Below the pieces are notes generated by a model. It was not told where the DNA came from. It was given only the letters and a program-made list of their open reading frames with translations, and did no database searches. Below are positions 50,026 to 57,621 of a stretch of 64,000 bases of DNA, piece after piece. The position numbers and the translations under genes were made by a program. This stretch comes from an uncultured Oscillospiraceae bacterium (GTDB lineage: Bacteria; Bacillota; Clostridia; Oscillospirales; Oscillospiraceae): NCBI GenBank assembly GCA_902478785.1, contig CABSMJ010000004.1:62001-126000 (forward strand), in the 5' to 3' direction. The first letter of the stretch is position 1. The number at the start of each line of letters is the position of its first letter.

Positions 50026-50895
50026 TTAGGAATTGCCCCGCTGCAGGGTCAAGACCACCACCTGGGGCCGGTTGAACACCCGCAGCAGAGGGCCGGAGTT
50101 GCCAAGGCCACGGCTGACGAAGAGGTCGGCACCGTCCACCTGATAAAAGCCCGCCGTATAGGAGGGGAAGAAGGTCCGGTCGGTGCTCAGAAGCCCGTCG
50201 GTGAAGGGCAGGCGGATGACACCGCCGTGGCCGTGGCCCGACAGCACCAGGTCCGCCCCCAGGTGGCTGTACTGGGTGGCGAAGTGGTCGTTGCGGTGGG
50301 CCAGCAGAAGCCAGAACCCGTCGCCCCAGGCCTCCTTCACCTCGGCGGCCAATTCCTCCGGGGTCTTTTGGTCGGCGTAGCCGTTGGGGTCGTCGATGCC
50401 TGCCAGGACGATGGCGTCGCCATTTCGCTCCAACGTGACGAAGTCGTTGCTCAGAACCGTGACCCCCAGCTCCTCCAGCTGCGCCTTGAGTTCCGGCACG
50501 TCTCCCACCGCCCACTCGTGGTTGCCGGTGACGAAGTAGGTGGGGGCGATGGCTGTGAGGCCCCGGCACAAGGTGTCCACATACTGGGGGTCGGGGCCCT
50601 TGAAGCGGTCCACCAGGTCGCCGGTGACGGCGATCAGGTCCGGCTGCTGCGCCGCCACCTGGGAGAGAAGGGTCTCGTTGCCCTCTCCGAACTCCGCCTC
50701 GTGGAGATCGGAGAGCTGGACGATGCGAAAGCCGTCAAAACCGGCGGGCAGCCGGGAGGAGACGTAGGTGAAATCCTCCACCGACAGGGTGCAGTTGTCC
50801 CACCAAAGGCCCCCGGCCAGAATGGCCAGGAGCAGGAAAAGAAGAACCAGCCGCCGCCGTCTCCGGCGGGGATGGGAGGTGCGTTGTTTTGCCAT
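50026..50895 (-). CDS. Membrane-anchored metallophosphoesterase
   Basis: 289-residue calcineurin-like phosphoesterase. A short Arg-rich start and one hydrophobic helix (about 14-32) anchor it, and the catalytic motifs follow: QLSDLHE (Asp, His), TGDLVDR (Asp), VTGNHEW (Asn, His) and the C-terminal LSGHGHGGV. It probably acts outside the membrane on a phosphoester such as a lipid or nucleotide; the substrate is unknown. It is the first gene of the operon with mnmG and murT. Confidence 0.92.
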   Translation of the reverse strand: MAKQRTSHPRRRRRRLVLLFLLLAILAGGLWWDNCTLSVEDFTYVSSRLPAGFDGFRIVQLSDLHEAEFGEGNETLLSQVAAQQPDLIAVTGDLVDRFKGPDPQYVDTLCRGLTAIAPTYFVTGNHEWAVGDVPELKAQLEELGVTVLSNDFVTLERNGDAIVLAGIDDPNGYADQKTPEELAAEVKEAWGDGFWLLLAHRNDHFATQYSHLGADLVLSGHGHGGVIRLPFTDGLLSTDRTFFPSYTAGFYQVDGADLFVSRGLGNSGPLLRVFNRPQVVVLTLQRGNS

Positions 50896-50928
50896 GATCG
50901 ACTCCTTGAGCGGATAAACTAATTATAT

Positions 50929-50937
50929 AGTATAGCA
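50929..50937 (-). promoter_or_regulatory. Extended -10 promoter of the phosphoesterase-mnmG operon
   Basis: On the minus strand TGCTATACT (TG-N-TATACT) lies about 35 bases before the start codon; no good -35 hexamer is seen. Confidence 0.4.
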
Positions 50938-50992
50938 CACTCGCCGGGCAGTTGGCGAGAGGAAAAAAGGAAAAAAACGGAACTTTCCGCGG

Positions 50993-51025
50993 AAAAAAGC
51001 GCCCCGGACCTGCCGTCCGGGGCGC
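50993..51025 (-). terminator. Terminator of the FtsX-like permease gene
   Basis: Perfect 11-bp stem GCGCCCCGGAC/GTCCGGGGCGC, five-base loop, then six T's on the minus strand. Confidence 0.85.
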
Positions 51026-51053
51026 CGGTGGGAAAAGGGAAGGGGAGCGGGGG

Positions 51054-54000
51054 CTACTCCGCGCTCTTGAGGGACTCCACCATGTCAATCTTTTTCATCT
51101 TCCGGTGGGCCATCAGGTTCACCAGTACGGAGAAGAGCACCGTCAGGCAGGCAGCCCACACATAGGCCATGGGGTCGGTCTCACGGCCGAACATCATCAG
51201 CTCGATCTCCACGGACCGCACCAGCCACACATGGAGGAAGTGGCCCATGGCAATGCCCAGGGCGATGCCGAAGACGGTGAGGACGATGTTCTCCCGGTAG
51301 ACGTAGGCCGACACCTCCCGGTCGTAAAAGCCCAGCACCTTGATGGTGGCCAGCTCCCGCTGCCGCTCGGTGATGTTGATGTTGCTCAGGTTATAGAGCA
51401 CCACCATGGCCAGCGCCGCGGCGGAGAGAATGACGATGACCACCACGAAGTCGATGCGCTCCATGCTGTGCTGATAGGTGTCCCGGGTGCTGTTCATGCG
51501 GGTGGCGGCGGTGACGCCGTTGAGGTCCATGAGCTCGGCGAACACCTCATCGCACAGCTCCTGGTCGTCGGAGGTGAAGGTCAGCAGATAGGCGTTGGAG
51601 CTGTATGTCTCCCCGAAGATCTGCTCATAGTAGGTGGGAGTCATGTAGATGAAGTGGGCCAGGTAGTGCTCAGCGATGCCCGTCACCGTCAGGGTGAAGC
51701 GGCCGTCGGAGTCCACGGTAAAGGTGTCCCCCACCTTGAGATTCAGGAGCTCCGCCATCTTCTGGGTGATGATGACGCCGCTGTCGTCCAGGGTCAGGGG
51801 CGCCTTGGAGTGGTAGTCGTGGAGATCTACGAAGTCGCCGATCTCCTCCGGCGGCACCACGTCCAGATAGACGCTCAGGGAGTAGCTGGGGCTCTCGGCA
51901 GTGACGGAGGACAGGCGGCAGGGCAGGGAGTCGGTGATGCGGCTGTCGGAGGCGATGTGGTCGGCAATGACCTCCCGCTCGCTGTCCAGCACGTTTTCGC
52001 TGAGGGAGAGCTGGGCAGTGTAGTGGTAGAGCTCATCATACTGTCGGTCCATGGTCACCAGCAGTGACGAGCGCATGCCGAAGCCCGCAATGATGAGGGC
52101 GGTGCAGCCGCCGATGCCGATGACGGTCATCCAAAACCGCTTTTGATACCGGAACAGGTTCCGGGCCGTGACCTTCATGTTGAAGTTCATCCGCCGCCAC
52201 AGGGGCCGGATGTACTCCAAAATCACCCGCTTGCCGGGCTTGGGGGCCCGGGGCCGCATGAGCTCCGCAGGGACCGCCGCCAACGTGGCAAGGCAGGCCC
52301 ACAGGGTGGCCACGGTGGTGCAGGCCAGGGCGGCGCCCAGGGAGAAGAGGGTGGTGTCGGCATAGACCGACAGCTGGATGTTGGGCACATCGTACATGAT
52401 CTGATAGGCGGTGAAGATCATGGTGGGGAAGAGGGTGTATCCGATGGCGAGGCCCAGGATGCCGCCCAGCAGGGCGGGCAGGGCACCGTAGCCCAGATAC
52501 TTCCGGGAGATGGTCAGCCGCCCATAGCCCAGGGCCTTCAGGCAGCCGATCTGCACCCGCTGGTCCTCCACCATGCGGGTCATGGTGGTCAGGCACACCA
52601 GGGCCGCCACCAGGAAGAAGAGCACCGGGAACACGGAGGCCAGATTGCCCATTCGGTCGGCGTCCTGGCCGAAGCCCAGGTACCCGGGGTTGGAATCCCG
52701 GCTGAGGATATACCACTCGCAGGTGTCGATGTCCGCCACCTTCCGCCGGGCGTCCGCCAGCTCCTTTTCGCCGTCGGCGATCTTTTCCTCCGCCTCCCGC
52801 TTGCCGTCGTAGTATTTACTCAGGCCGTCGTTGTACTCCACCTCGCCCTCTCGGAGGTCGTGGGTGGCGTCGGAGAGTTCCTGCTGGGCCTGAGCCACAT
52901 TTTCCTTCAGCTCCTTTTCACCGTCGGAGAGCTCCACAAGTCCGTCCCGGTACTCCTTCCAGCCGTCGTCCAGCTCTGCCCGGGCCTCGTCCAGCTGCTC
53001 CTTGGCGTCCAGCAGCTCCCGCTCGGCGTCGTCCAGCTTGGCCTTGGCGTCGTCCAGCTTAGCCTTGGCCTCCTCCAGCTCCGCCAGGCCTTCCTCGTAC
53101 TGCTTCTTGCCGTCCTCATAGTCCAGCACGCCGCCCTGATACTGGGCCCAGCCCAGCTGGAGCTGCTGATGACTGGCCAGGACCTCGTCGCCGGTCATGG
53201 CGGTGCCGGGGTTGGCGGTGGAGCCCAGGGAGTCGTGGAGGTGCTGGAGCTGCTCCAGCACCCCATCCAACGCCAGGTGGACATAGGGCACCACCGGGTC
53301 AGGGGCGTCCGGCTGGTCACCTTCCTCCCCCTCGCCCTCCTGCTGCACCAGGGCAGCGGAGAGCTGGCCCTGGACGCCCTCCTGGGATGCCGGCGGGGTC
53401 TCACTGCCGGTGTCCGGGGTGGTGCTGGCGTCAGGCGTGGTATCCGTGCTTGTGTCGGTGCTGGTGTCCGGGTCTGTATCGGTTTCGCCCGGGTCGGTCT
53501 GGCCGGTTTCCGTGCCGGTGTCTCCGCCGCTCTCAGTCCCTTCACCGGTGCCGGGCTCCGTGCCGTCGCCGGTGTCCGTTCCGCCGCCGGTTTCAGAGCC
53601 ACCGCCGGTTTCAGAGTCACCACCAGTTTCGGTGCCGTCGCCGGTGTCCGTGCCGTCTCCGGTGTTCGTTCCGCCGCCGTCTGTGGTATCTCCGCCGGGA
53701 TCAGGTTCCGGTTCGGGCTCCGGCGGCACATTTTCCGCCGCCAGCCGGGTCAGCAGCTCCTGGGCGGAGGTCAAAGGCGTCTGGCCCATGGCCTCCAGAG
53801 CCTGATTCACCGAAGGCAGCAGGAACTGGGCGATGGTGCCGGCGGTGACCGGGTCCGTCTGGGCCAGGGCCAGCAGCTCGTCGGCAGAGGCCATGCCGCT
53901 GGCCTGATAGAGGATGGAGAGCACCTGGGTCATGGCCTGGCGCACCGCCTGGCCGTAGGTCTCGTCCTGCATGGCGCTGAGCAGTTCGCTGCCGCTGGTG

Positions 54001-55274
54001 ATGGGCAGGGGCACCCCCTGCTGGGCCAAAATCTGGCCCACCGGCTGGGCCAATTGGTCCAGCAGCTGCTGAAGCTGATTCTGGGCGGTGGTCAGCTGAT
54101 AGTAGGAGGCGGCCAGGGTGGCGCTGGCGTCGTCCAGTTTCTTCTTGGCCTCGTCCAGCTCCTTCTTGCCGTCCTCGTACTCCGCCAGGCCATCCTCATA
54201 GTCCTTCCAGCCGTCGGCAGTCTCCCGCTGGCCGTCCTGGTAGTCCATGACGCCCTTGGCGTACTCCTGCTCGCCGTCGTCCAGCTCCACCTGGGCGTCA
54301 GAGAGCTCCTTTTTGGCGTCGTCCAGCTTTTTCTGGGCGTCGGCGGTCTCCTGGGCCAGAGTCTCCTTGCCCTCGTTCAGGTCCGCCCAGCCGTCATCCA
54401 ACTGGGCTCTGGCGTCCAGCAGCTCCTGCCAGGCGTCGGCAAGCTCCTGGTCCGCCTCGGCCTTGGCGTCATCCAGTTCCCTCTGGGCCTTTTCCAGCTC
54501 TTCGTTGGCGTCGTCCACCAGCTCCTCCCGCCGGAGGGCAGAGCGCTCCTTCCCCAGTGGCTCCAGGGCGTCAATGACCCCGTCCACCAGGTCGGTGTAG
54601 TCGCTGTAAAAGGCGGTGAGCTCCTTGGCACCGTCCACCAGCAAAAAGGCGGAGGTGTAGTAGTCCATGTCAAAGGAGGACGCCGGCAGATACACATAGG
54701 CGGATACCTGGCCGGTGCCCAGGGTGGAGGTGCCCCGCTCCACGCTGATGTAGTAGGGGCTCACCACGACGCCTACGATGGTGAAGGTGGAGGAGGTCAG
54801 GGCGTCGGCGTAGTCTCCTTGGGTCTCCAGCCGGAGGGTGTCGCCCACTTCCAGACCCAGGGTCTCCAGGAGCTTTTCCTCCACGGCGCACTCGTCCGCC
54901 GCCTCCGGCAGTCTTCCGTCGGTGACGGTGACCTGATTGATGCGCTCCGGCAGGGACCAGACCTTCACCACGATGTCCAGGTCCGGGCCGGAGGCAAAGG
55001 CGTCAATGTTCCAGGCGCCCTCCACGTCCAGGATGTCCGGCTGACTGCTCAGGACCTCCAAGTCCTCCTCCGTCAGGCCCAGGGTGGACATGACCTGGAT
55101 GTCCATGAAGTTCTGCGCGTCCAGATAGCTGTCGCCGGTGTTTTTCATGTCCGGCGCGGTGGAGCGCAGGCCGGAGAGAAAGGCCACCGCCAGCGCCACC
55201 AGGATCAAAATGGACAGGAAGCGGCTGCGGGTGTTGCGGATCTCCCGCCAGAATTCCTTCCGGATGGCCTTCAA
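51054..55274 (-). CDS. FtsX-type ABC transporter permease with coiled-coil and low-complexity insert
   Basis: Very large permease of 1406 residues. One membrane helix near the N-terminus is followed by a long extracellular part with heptad-type, Asp/Glu/Lys/Ala-rich coiled coils on both sides of an extreme Gly/Thr/Asp/Glu/Pro-rich stretch of about 110 residues (around 520-640). Two FtsX domains follow: three helices around residues 860-1010 and another set at the C-terminus. With the adjacent ATPase it should work as a mechanotransmission or export system. The open frame begins at an ATG at 55295, but AAAGGAGG lies inside that stretch, so the TTG at 55274 is the better start. Confidence 0.88.
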   Translation of the reverse strand: MKAIRKEFWREIRNTRSRFLSILILVALAVAFLSGLRSTAPDMKNTGDSYLDAQNFMDIQVMSTLGLTEEDLEVLSSQPDILDVEGAWNIDAFASGPDLDIVVKVWSLPERINQVTVTDGRLPEAADECAVEEKLLETLGLEVGDTLRLETQGDYADALTSSTFTIVGVVVSPYYISVERGTSTLGTGQVSAYVYLPASSFDMDYYTSAFLLVDGAKELTAFYSDYTDLVDGVIDALEPLGKERSALRREELVDDANEELEKAQRELDDAKAEADQELADAWQELLDARAQLDDGWADLNEGKETLAQETADAQKKLDDAKKELSDAQVELDDGEQEYAKGVMDYQDGQRETADGWKDYEDGLAEYEDGKKELDEAKKKLDDASATLAASYYQLTTAQNQLQQLLDQLAQPVGQILAQQGVPLPITSGSELLSAMQDETYGQAVRQAMTQVLSILYQASGMASADELLALAQTDPVTAGTIAQFLLPSVNQALEAMGQTPLTSAQELLTRLAAENVPPEPEPEPDPGGDTTDGGGTNTGDGTDTGDGTETGGDSETGGGSETGGGTDTGDGTEPGTGEGTESGGDTGTETGQTDPGETDTDPDTSTDTSTDTTPDASTTPDTGSETPPASQEGVQGQLSAALVQQEGEGEEGDQPDAPDPVVPYVHLALDGVLEQLQHLHDSLGSTANPGTAMTGDEVLASHQQLQLGWAQYQGGVLDYEDGKKQYEEGLAELEEAKAKLDDAKAKLDDAERELLDAKEQLDEARAELDDGWKEYRDGLVELSDGEKELKENVAQAQQELSDATHDLREGEVEYNDGLSKYYDGKREAEEKIADGEKELADARRKVADIDTCEWYILSRDSNPGYLGFGQDADRMGNLASVFPVLFFLVAALVCLTTMTRMVEDQRVQIGCLKALGYGRLTISRKYLGYGALPALLGGILGLAIGYTLFPTMIFTAYQIMYDVPNIQLSVYADTTLFSLGAALACTTVATLWACLATLAAVPAELMRPRAPKPGKRVILEYIRPLWRRMNFNMKVTARNLFRYQKRFWMTVIGIGGCTALIIAGFGMRSSLLVTMDRQYDELYHYTAQLSLSENVLDSEREVIADHIASDSRITDSLPCRLSSVTAESPSYSLSVYLDVVPPEEIGDFVDLHDYHSKAPLTLDDSGVIITQKMAELLNLKVGDTFTVDSDGRFTLTVTGIAEHYLAHFIYMTPTYYEQIFGETYSSNAYLLTFTSDDQELCDEVFAELMDLNGVTAATRMNSTRDTYQHSMERIDFVVVIVILSAAALAMVVLYNLSNINITERQRELATIKVLGFYDREVSAYVYRENIVLTVFGIALGIAMGHFLHVWLVRSVEIELMMFGRETDPMAYVWAACLTVLFSVLVNLMAHRKMKKIDMVESLKSAE

Positions 55275-55359
55275 GGGCCCTCGCCTCCTTTGCATGAGAA
55301 AATGGGACCTTTGCCGCCGCAGGCAAAGGGAACGCCCCCCAGCGCCGGGGGTCAGAGGG

Positions 55360-56067
55360 TCACCACTCGATCTGCTCCACCGGCGTGGGGTGGGCGCAGA
55401 GGGTTTCCTCGGCCACGGTGCCGTTCTTGATGCGGATCACCCGGTCCGCCATGGGGGTCAGGGCGCTGTTGTGGGTGATGACGATGACGGTGACGCCCTT
55501 TTGCCGGCAGGTGTCCTGGAGCAGCTTCAAAATGGCCTTGCCGGTCTGGTAGTCCAGGGCGCCGGTGGGCTCGTCGCACAGCAGCAGCTTGGGGTTCTTG
55601 GCCAGGGCCCGGGCGATGGCCACCCGCTGCTGCTCACCGCCGGAGAGCTGGGCGGGGAAGTTGTTCCGCCGCTCGCTCAGACCCACCTCGCTGAGCACCG
55701 TGGCGGCGTCCAGGGGGTCCTTGCAGATCTGGGACGCCAGCTCCACATTCTCCAGGGCCGTCAGGTTCTGCACCAGGTTGTAAAACTGGAACACGAACCC
55801 GATGTCATAGCGGCGGTAGGTGGTCAGCTGCCGGGGGCTGTAATCGCTGATAAGGGCGCCGTCCACGGTGATGGTGCCCTCGGAGGCGGAGTCCATGCCC
55901 CCCAGCATGTTCAGCACCGTGGTTTTTCCGGCGCCGGAGGGGCCCACGATGACCACGAACTCCCCCTTGTTGATGGAAAAGCTGATGTGATCCACGGCCC
56001 GGATGGACACCTCGCCCATCCGATAGACCTTGGAGACGTTTTCAAATGTGACAAAGCCTTCGTTCAT
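55360..56067 (-). CDS. ABC transporter ATP-binding protein (MacB/LolD type)
   Basis: 235-residue ATPase of the MacB/LolD/FtsE-like group. Walker A GPSGAGKTT, signature LSGGEQQR, Walker B LLLCDEPTGALD and the switch His in VIVITHN are complete. It is encoded directly before the FtsX-type permease and powers it. The start ATG at 56067 overlaps the MarR gene stop (ATGA) with GGAGGA upstream. Confidence 0.95.
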   Translation of the reverse strand: MNEGFVTFENVSKVYRMGEVSIRAVDHISFSINKGEFVVIVGPSGAGKTTVLNMLGGMDSASEGTITVDGALISDYSPRQLTTYRRYDIGFVFQFYNLVQNLTALENVELASQICKDPLDAATVLSEVGLSERRNNFPAQLSGGEQQRVAIARALAKNPKLLLCDEPTGALDYQTGKAILKLLQDTCRQKGVTVIVITHNSALTPMADRVIRIKNGTVAEETLCAHPTPVEQIEW

Positions 56068-56489
56068 GCCGGGTCCTCCATAATGCCCACGCACTGGTCA
56101 ATGAGGCGGATGAGTTCATAGGTCTTTTCCGCCCCCAGGCCCAGCACCAGGCGGTCAAAATAGGCGTTGAGCTGCCCCACCTTTTCCCCGATGAGGGCCA
56201 TGCCCGCAGGGGTGATGGTCACCTCCACCCGCCGCCGGTCCTCCTGAGAGGGCTCCGTGCGGACCAGTCCCTTCCGCCGCAGGGCGGCCAGGGCCGCCGT
56301 GATCCGGGGCCGGGACAGGTGAACCAGGTCGCTCAGGTCCGAGGGACACACCGGCCCCTGCCGCAGGGCCAGCTCCCGCAGCAACAGCGTCTCCCCTTGC
56401 AAAAAGTCATCCAGCGTGGAGAAAGCCTCCAGTTCCAAAATGTGATACAGCGAGTCCAAAAGCTCATTGCGCACGGCTTCGGCTTGCAT
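56064..56489 (-). CDS. MarR family transcriptional regulator of the ABC operon
   Basis: 141-residue MarR protein. The winged helix is read from LALRQGPVCPSDLSDLVHLSRPRITAALAAL and the wing DRRRVEVTIT (about residues 40-105). It is first in a three-gene unit with the ATPase and the large permease, overlapping the ATPase start, so it most likely represses this operon in response to an unknown ligand. A dyad lies just upstream in the promoter. Confidence 0.9.
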   Translation of the reverse strand: MQAEAVRNELLDSLYHILELEAFSTLDDFLQGETLLLRELALRQGPVCPSDLSDLVHLSRPRITAALAALRRKGLVRTEPSQEDRRRVEVTITPAGMALIGEKVGQLNAYFDRLVLGLGAEKTYELIRLIDQCVGIMEDPA

Positions 56490-56517
56490 GGCCGTCGCCT
56501 CCTCCCAAATAATTCAC

Positions 56518-56569
56518 ACTACAAATAGTTTCTACTGCAAAGTATACTGCCAGCTCCTATAAAAAGCAA
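56518..56569 (-). promoter_or_regulatory. Promoter and likely operator of the MarR-ABC operon
   Basis: On the minus strand TTGCTT (56564-56569) and TATACT (56541-56546) are 17 bases apart. A dyad ACTA-CAAA-TAGT (56518-56529) sits just downstream of the start point, a typical MarR repressor position. Confidence 0.6.
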
Positions 56570-56639
56570 GTTCAGAATCTGTTTCGACAAAATATACAGA
56601 AATTTAACATTTGAATTGGTAAAAAGGCCGAAAAAACTC

Positions 56640-56668
56640 TTGCATTTTGAAAATCACCGTGCTATACT
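56640..56668 (+). promoter_or_regulatory. Promoter of the 26-codon gene
   Basis: TTGCAT (56640-56645) and TATACT (56663-56668) with a 17-base spacer, transcribing away from the MarR operon. Confidence 0.65.
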
Positions 56669-56703
56669 AAAGACAATCCAAGAGAGAAAGGAAGTGAAGA
56701 AGT

Positions 56704-56784
56704 ATGATGCGTATGTATGTAGCAGGCGGTGACCTGGACGACATGATCTATGGCGAGCGTGGCCTCAGACCCAGCGAACGATAA
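56704..56784 (+). CDS. Putative 26-residue small protein
   Basis: A very short reading frame starting Met-Met-Arg-Met and ending Pro-Ser-Glu-Arg, with two Gly-Gly/Asp-rich stretches and no membrane segment. It has a consensus-like promoter 36 bases upstream, an AAGGAAGTG ribosome binding site and an independent terminator, so a discrete transcript of about 160 bases is expected. It could be a small protein or the coding part of a dual-function sRNA. No family is recognised. Conservation of the reading frame is the decisive test. Confidence 0.5.
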   Translation: MMRMYVAGGDLDDMIYGERGLRPSER

Positions 56785-56804
56785 ACTGCCGACGCAAGAA
56801 ACCA

Positions 56805-56835
56805 CCACGCTTTTGGGCGTGGCGTTTTTGTTTTT
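56805..56835 (+). terminator. Terminator of the 26-codon gene
   Basis: CCACGC/GCGTGG with a six-base loop, followed by CGTTTTTGTTTTT. Confidence 0.8.
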
Positions 56836-56952
56836 ATGGGTCCCTGGGCTTCTGGCCCGGGGCTTTGACATAGATGGACCTGATCCGGGCCCCGGAGAGC
56901 GGGGCTGGAGGTCGTCCCACAGGCTGAAACTTCAGTCGTGCCGCCAGGTAAA

Positions 56953-56987
56953 AAAAGAAGGACGCCGCATGTGCGGCGTCCTTTTTT
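56953..56987. terminator. Bidirectional terminator before the desulfoferrodoxin gene
   Basis: Perfect 12-bp stem AAGGACGCCGCA/TGCGGCGTCCTT with A- and T-runs on the two sides. Confidence 0.9.
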
Positions 56988-57002
56988 GCTTCTTGGAAGA
57001 AA

Positions 57003-57377
57003 TCAAGCCTCGGTCTTCCACAGGCCGTGGAGATTGCAGTAGGCATAGGCAGCCACGGCCTTCTCGCCGTCGGCCAGGGCAAAGACAGCCTGGGGCTTCT
57101 CGCCGGGGGTCAGGGCCTTCATCTGGCTGCCGGCGCTGGTCTCCAGCACGATCCACTCGATGAAGTGCTCGGGGGCCATGGGATGCTCCACAGAGCCCAC
57201 CTGGACGGTGACCTTGGAACCCTCCACGCTGAGGACGGGCAGGTGCTTCTCCACAGCGGCATCCACGGTGCCGGGGACGATCTCCTGCATCTTCTCGCCG
57301 CAGCACATGACGGGAACGCCAGAATCCTTGACAAAGGTGATGATGTTGCCGCAGTGGGCGCAGACATAGAACTTCAT
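57003..57377 (-). CDS. dfx: Desulfoferrodoxin (superoxide reductase)
   Basis: 124-residue two-iron protein that reduces superoxide to peroxide in anaerobes. The desulforedoxin centre uses Cys6/Cys9 (CAHC) and Cys25/Cys26 (VMCCGE). The catalytic Fe(His)4Cys centre uses His45 (EKHLP, with the conserved Lys44), His65 (EHPM), His71 (EHFIEW), and Cys114/His117 (YCNLHGLW). It is monocistronic; a TATACT box lies at 57466-57471 on the minus strand. Confidence 0.96.
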   Translation of the reverse strand: MKFYVCAHCGNIITFVKDSGVPVMCCGEKMQEIVPGTVDAAVEKHLPVLSVEGSKVTVQVGSVEHPMAPEHFIEWIVLETSAGSQMKALTPGEKPQAVFALADGEKAVAAYAYCNLHGLWKTEA

Positions 57378-57556
57378 AGTGCTACCTCCTATTTTTGGCG
57401 GCCCCCTCTGGGGGCGGGCCGCTGGTTCTTCCCTTCGGGGAAGGCGGACTTCTTAACTGCTCTTAGTATACCCGGCCAGGGGAAAAAGGAACAGTGGGAA
57501 TTGCCACATTTTTCAAAAAATCCCTCCGAGTTTCAGGGGGAGGCGGTGGAAGAGGA

Positions 57557-57597
57557 GAAAAACCCCGGCCCGCGGGAATCCGCGGGCCGGGGTTTTG
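57557..57597. terminator. Terminator of nifJ
   Basis: Perfect 15-bp stem AACCCCGGCCCGCGG/CCGCGGGCCGGGGTT with loop GAAT; T's on the minus strand follow, and TTGATT on the plus strand. Confidence 0.9.
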
Positions 57598-57621
57598 ATT
57601 CAGTTGGCAGGTTTCAGGCGA

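Noticed and set aside
52143..55430. A 1095-codon open frame antisense to the FtsX-type permease
   Set aside because: Complement of a real gene with repetitive Asp/Glu/Leu codons; low-complexity Val/Gly/Leu product.
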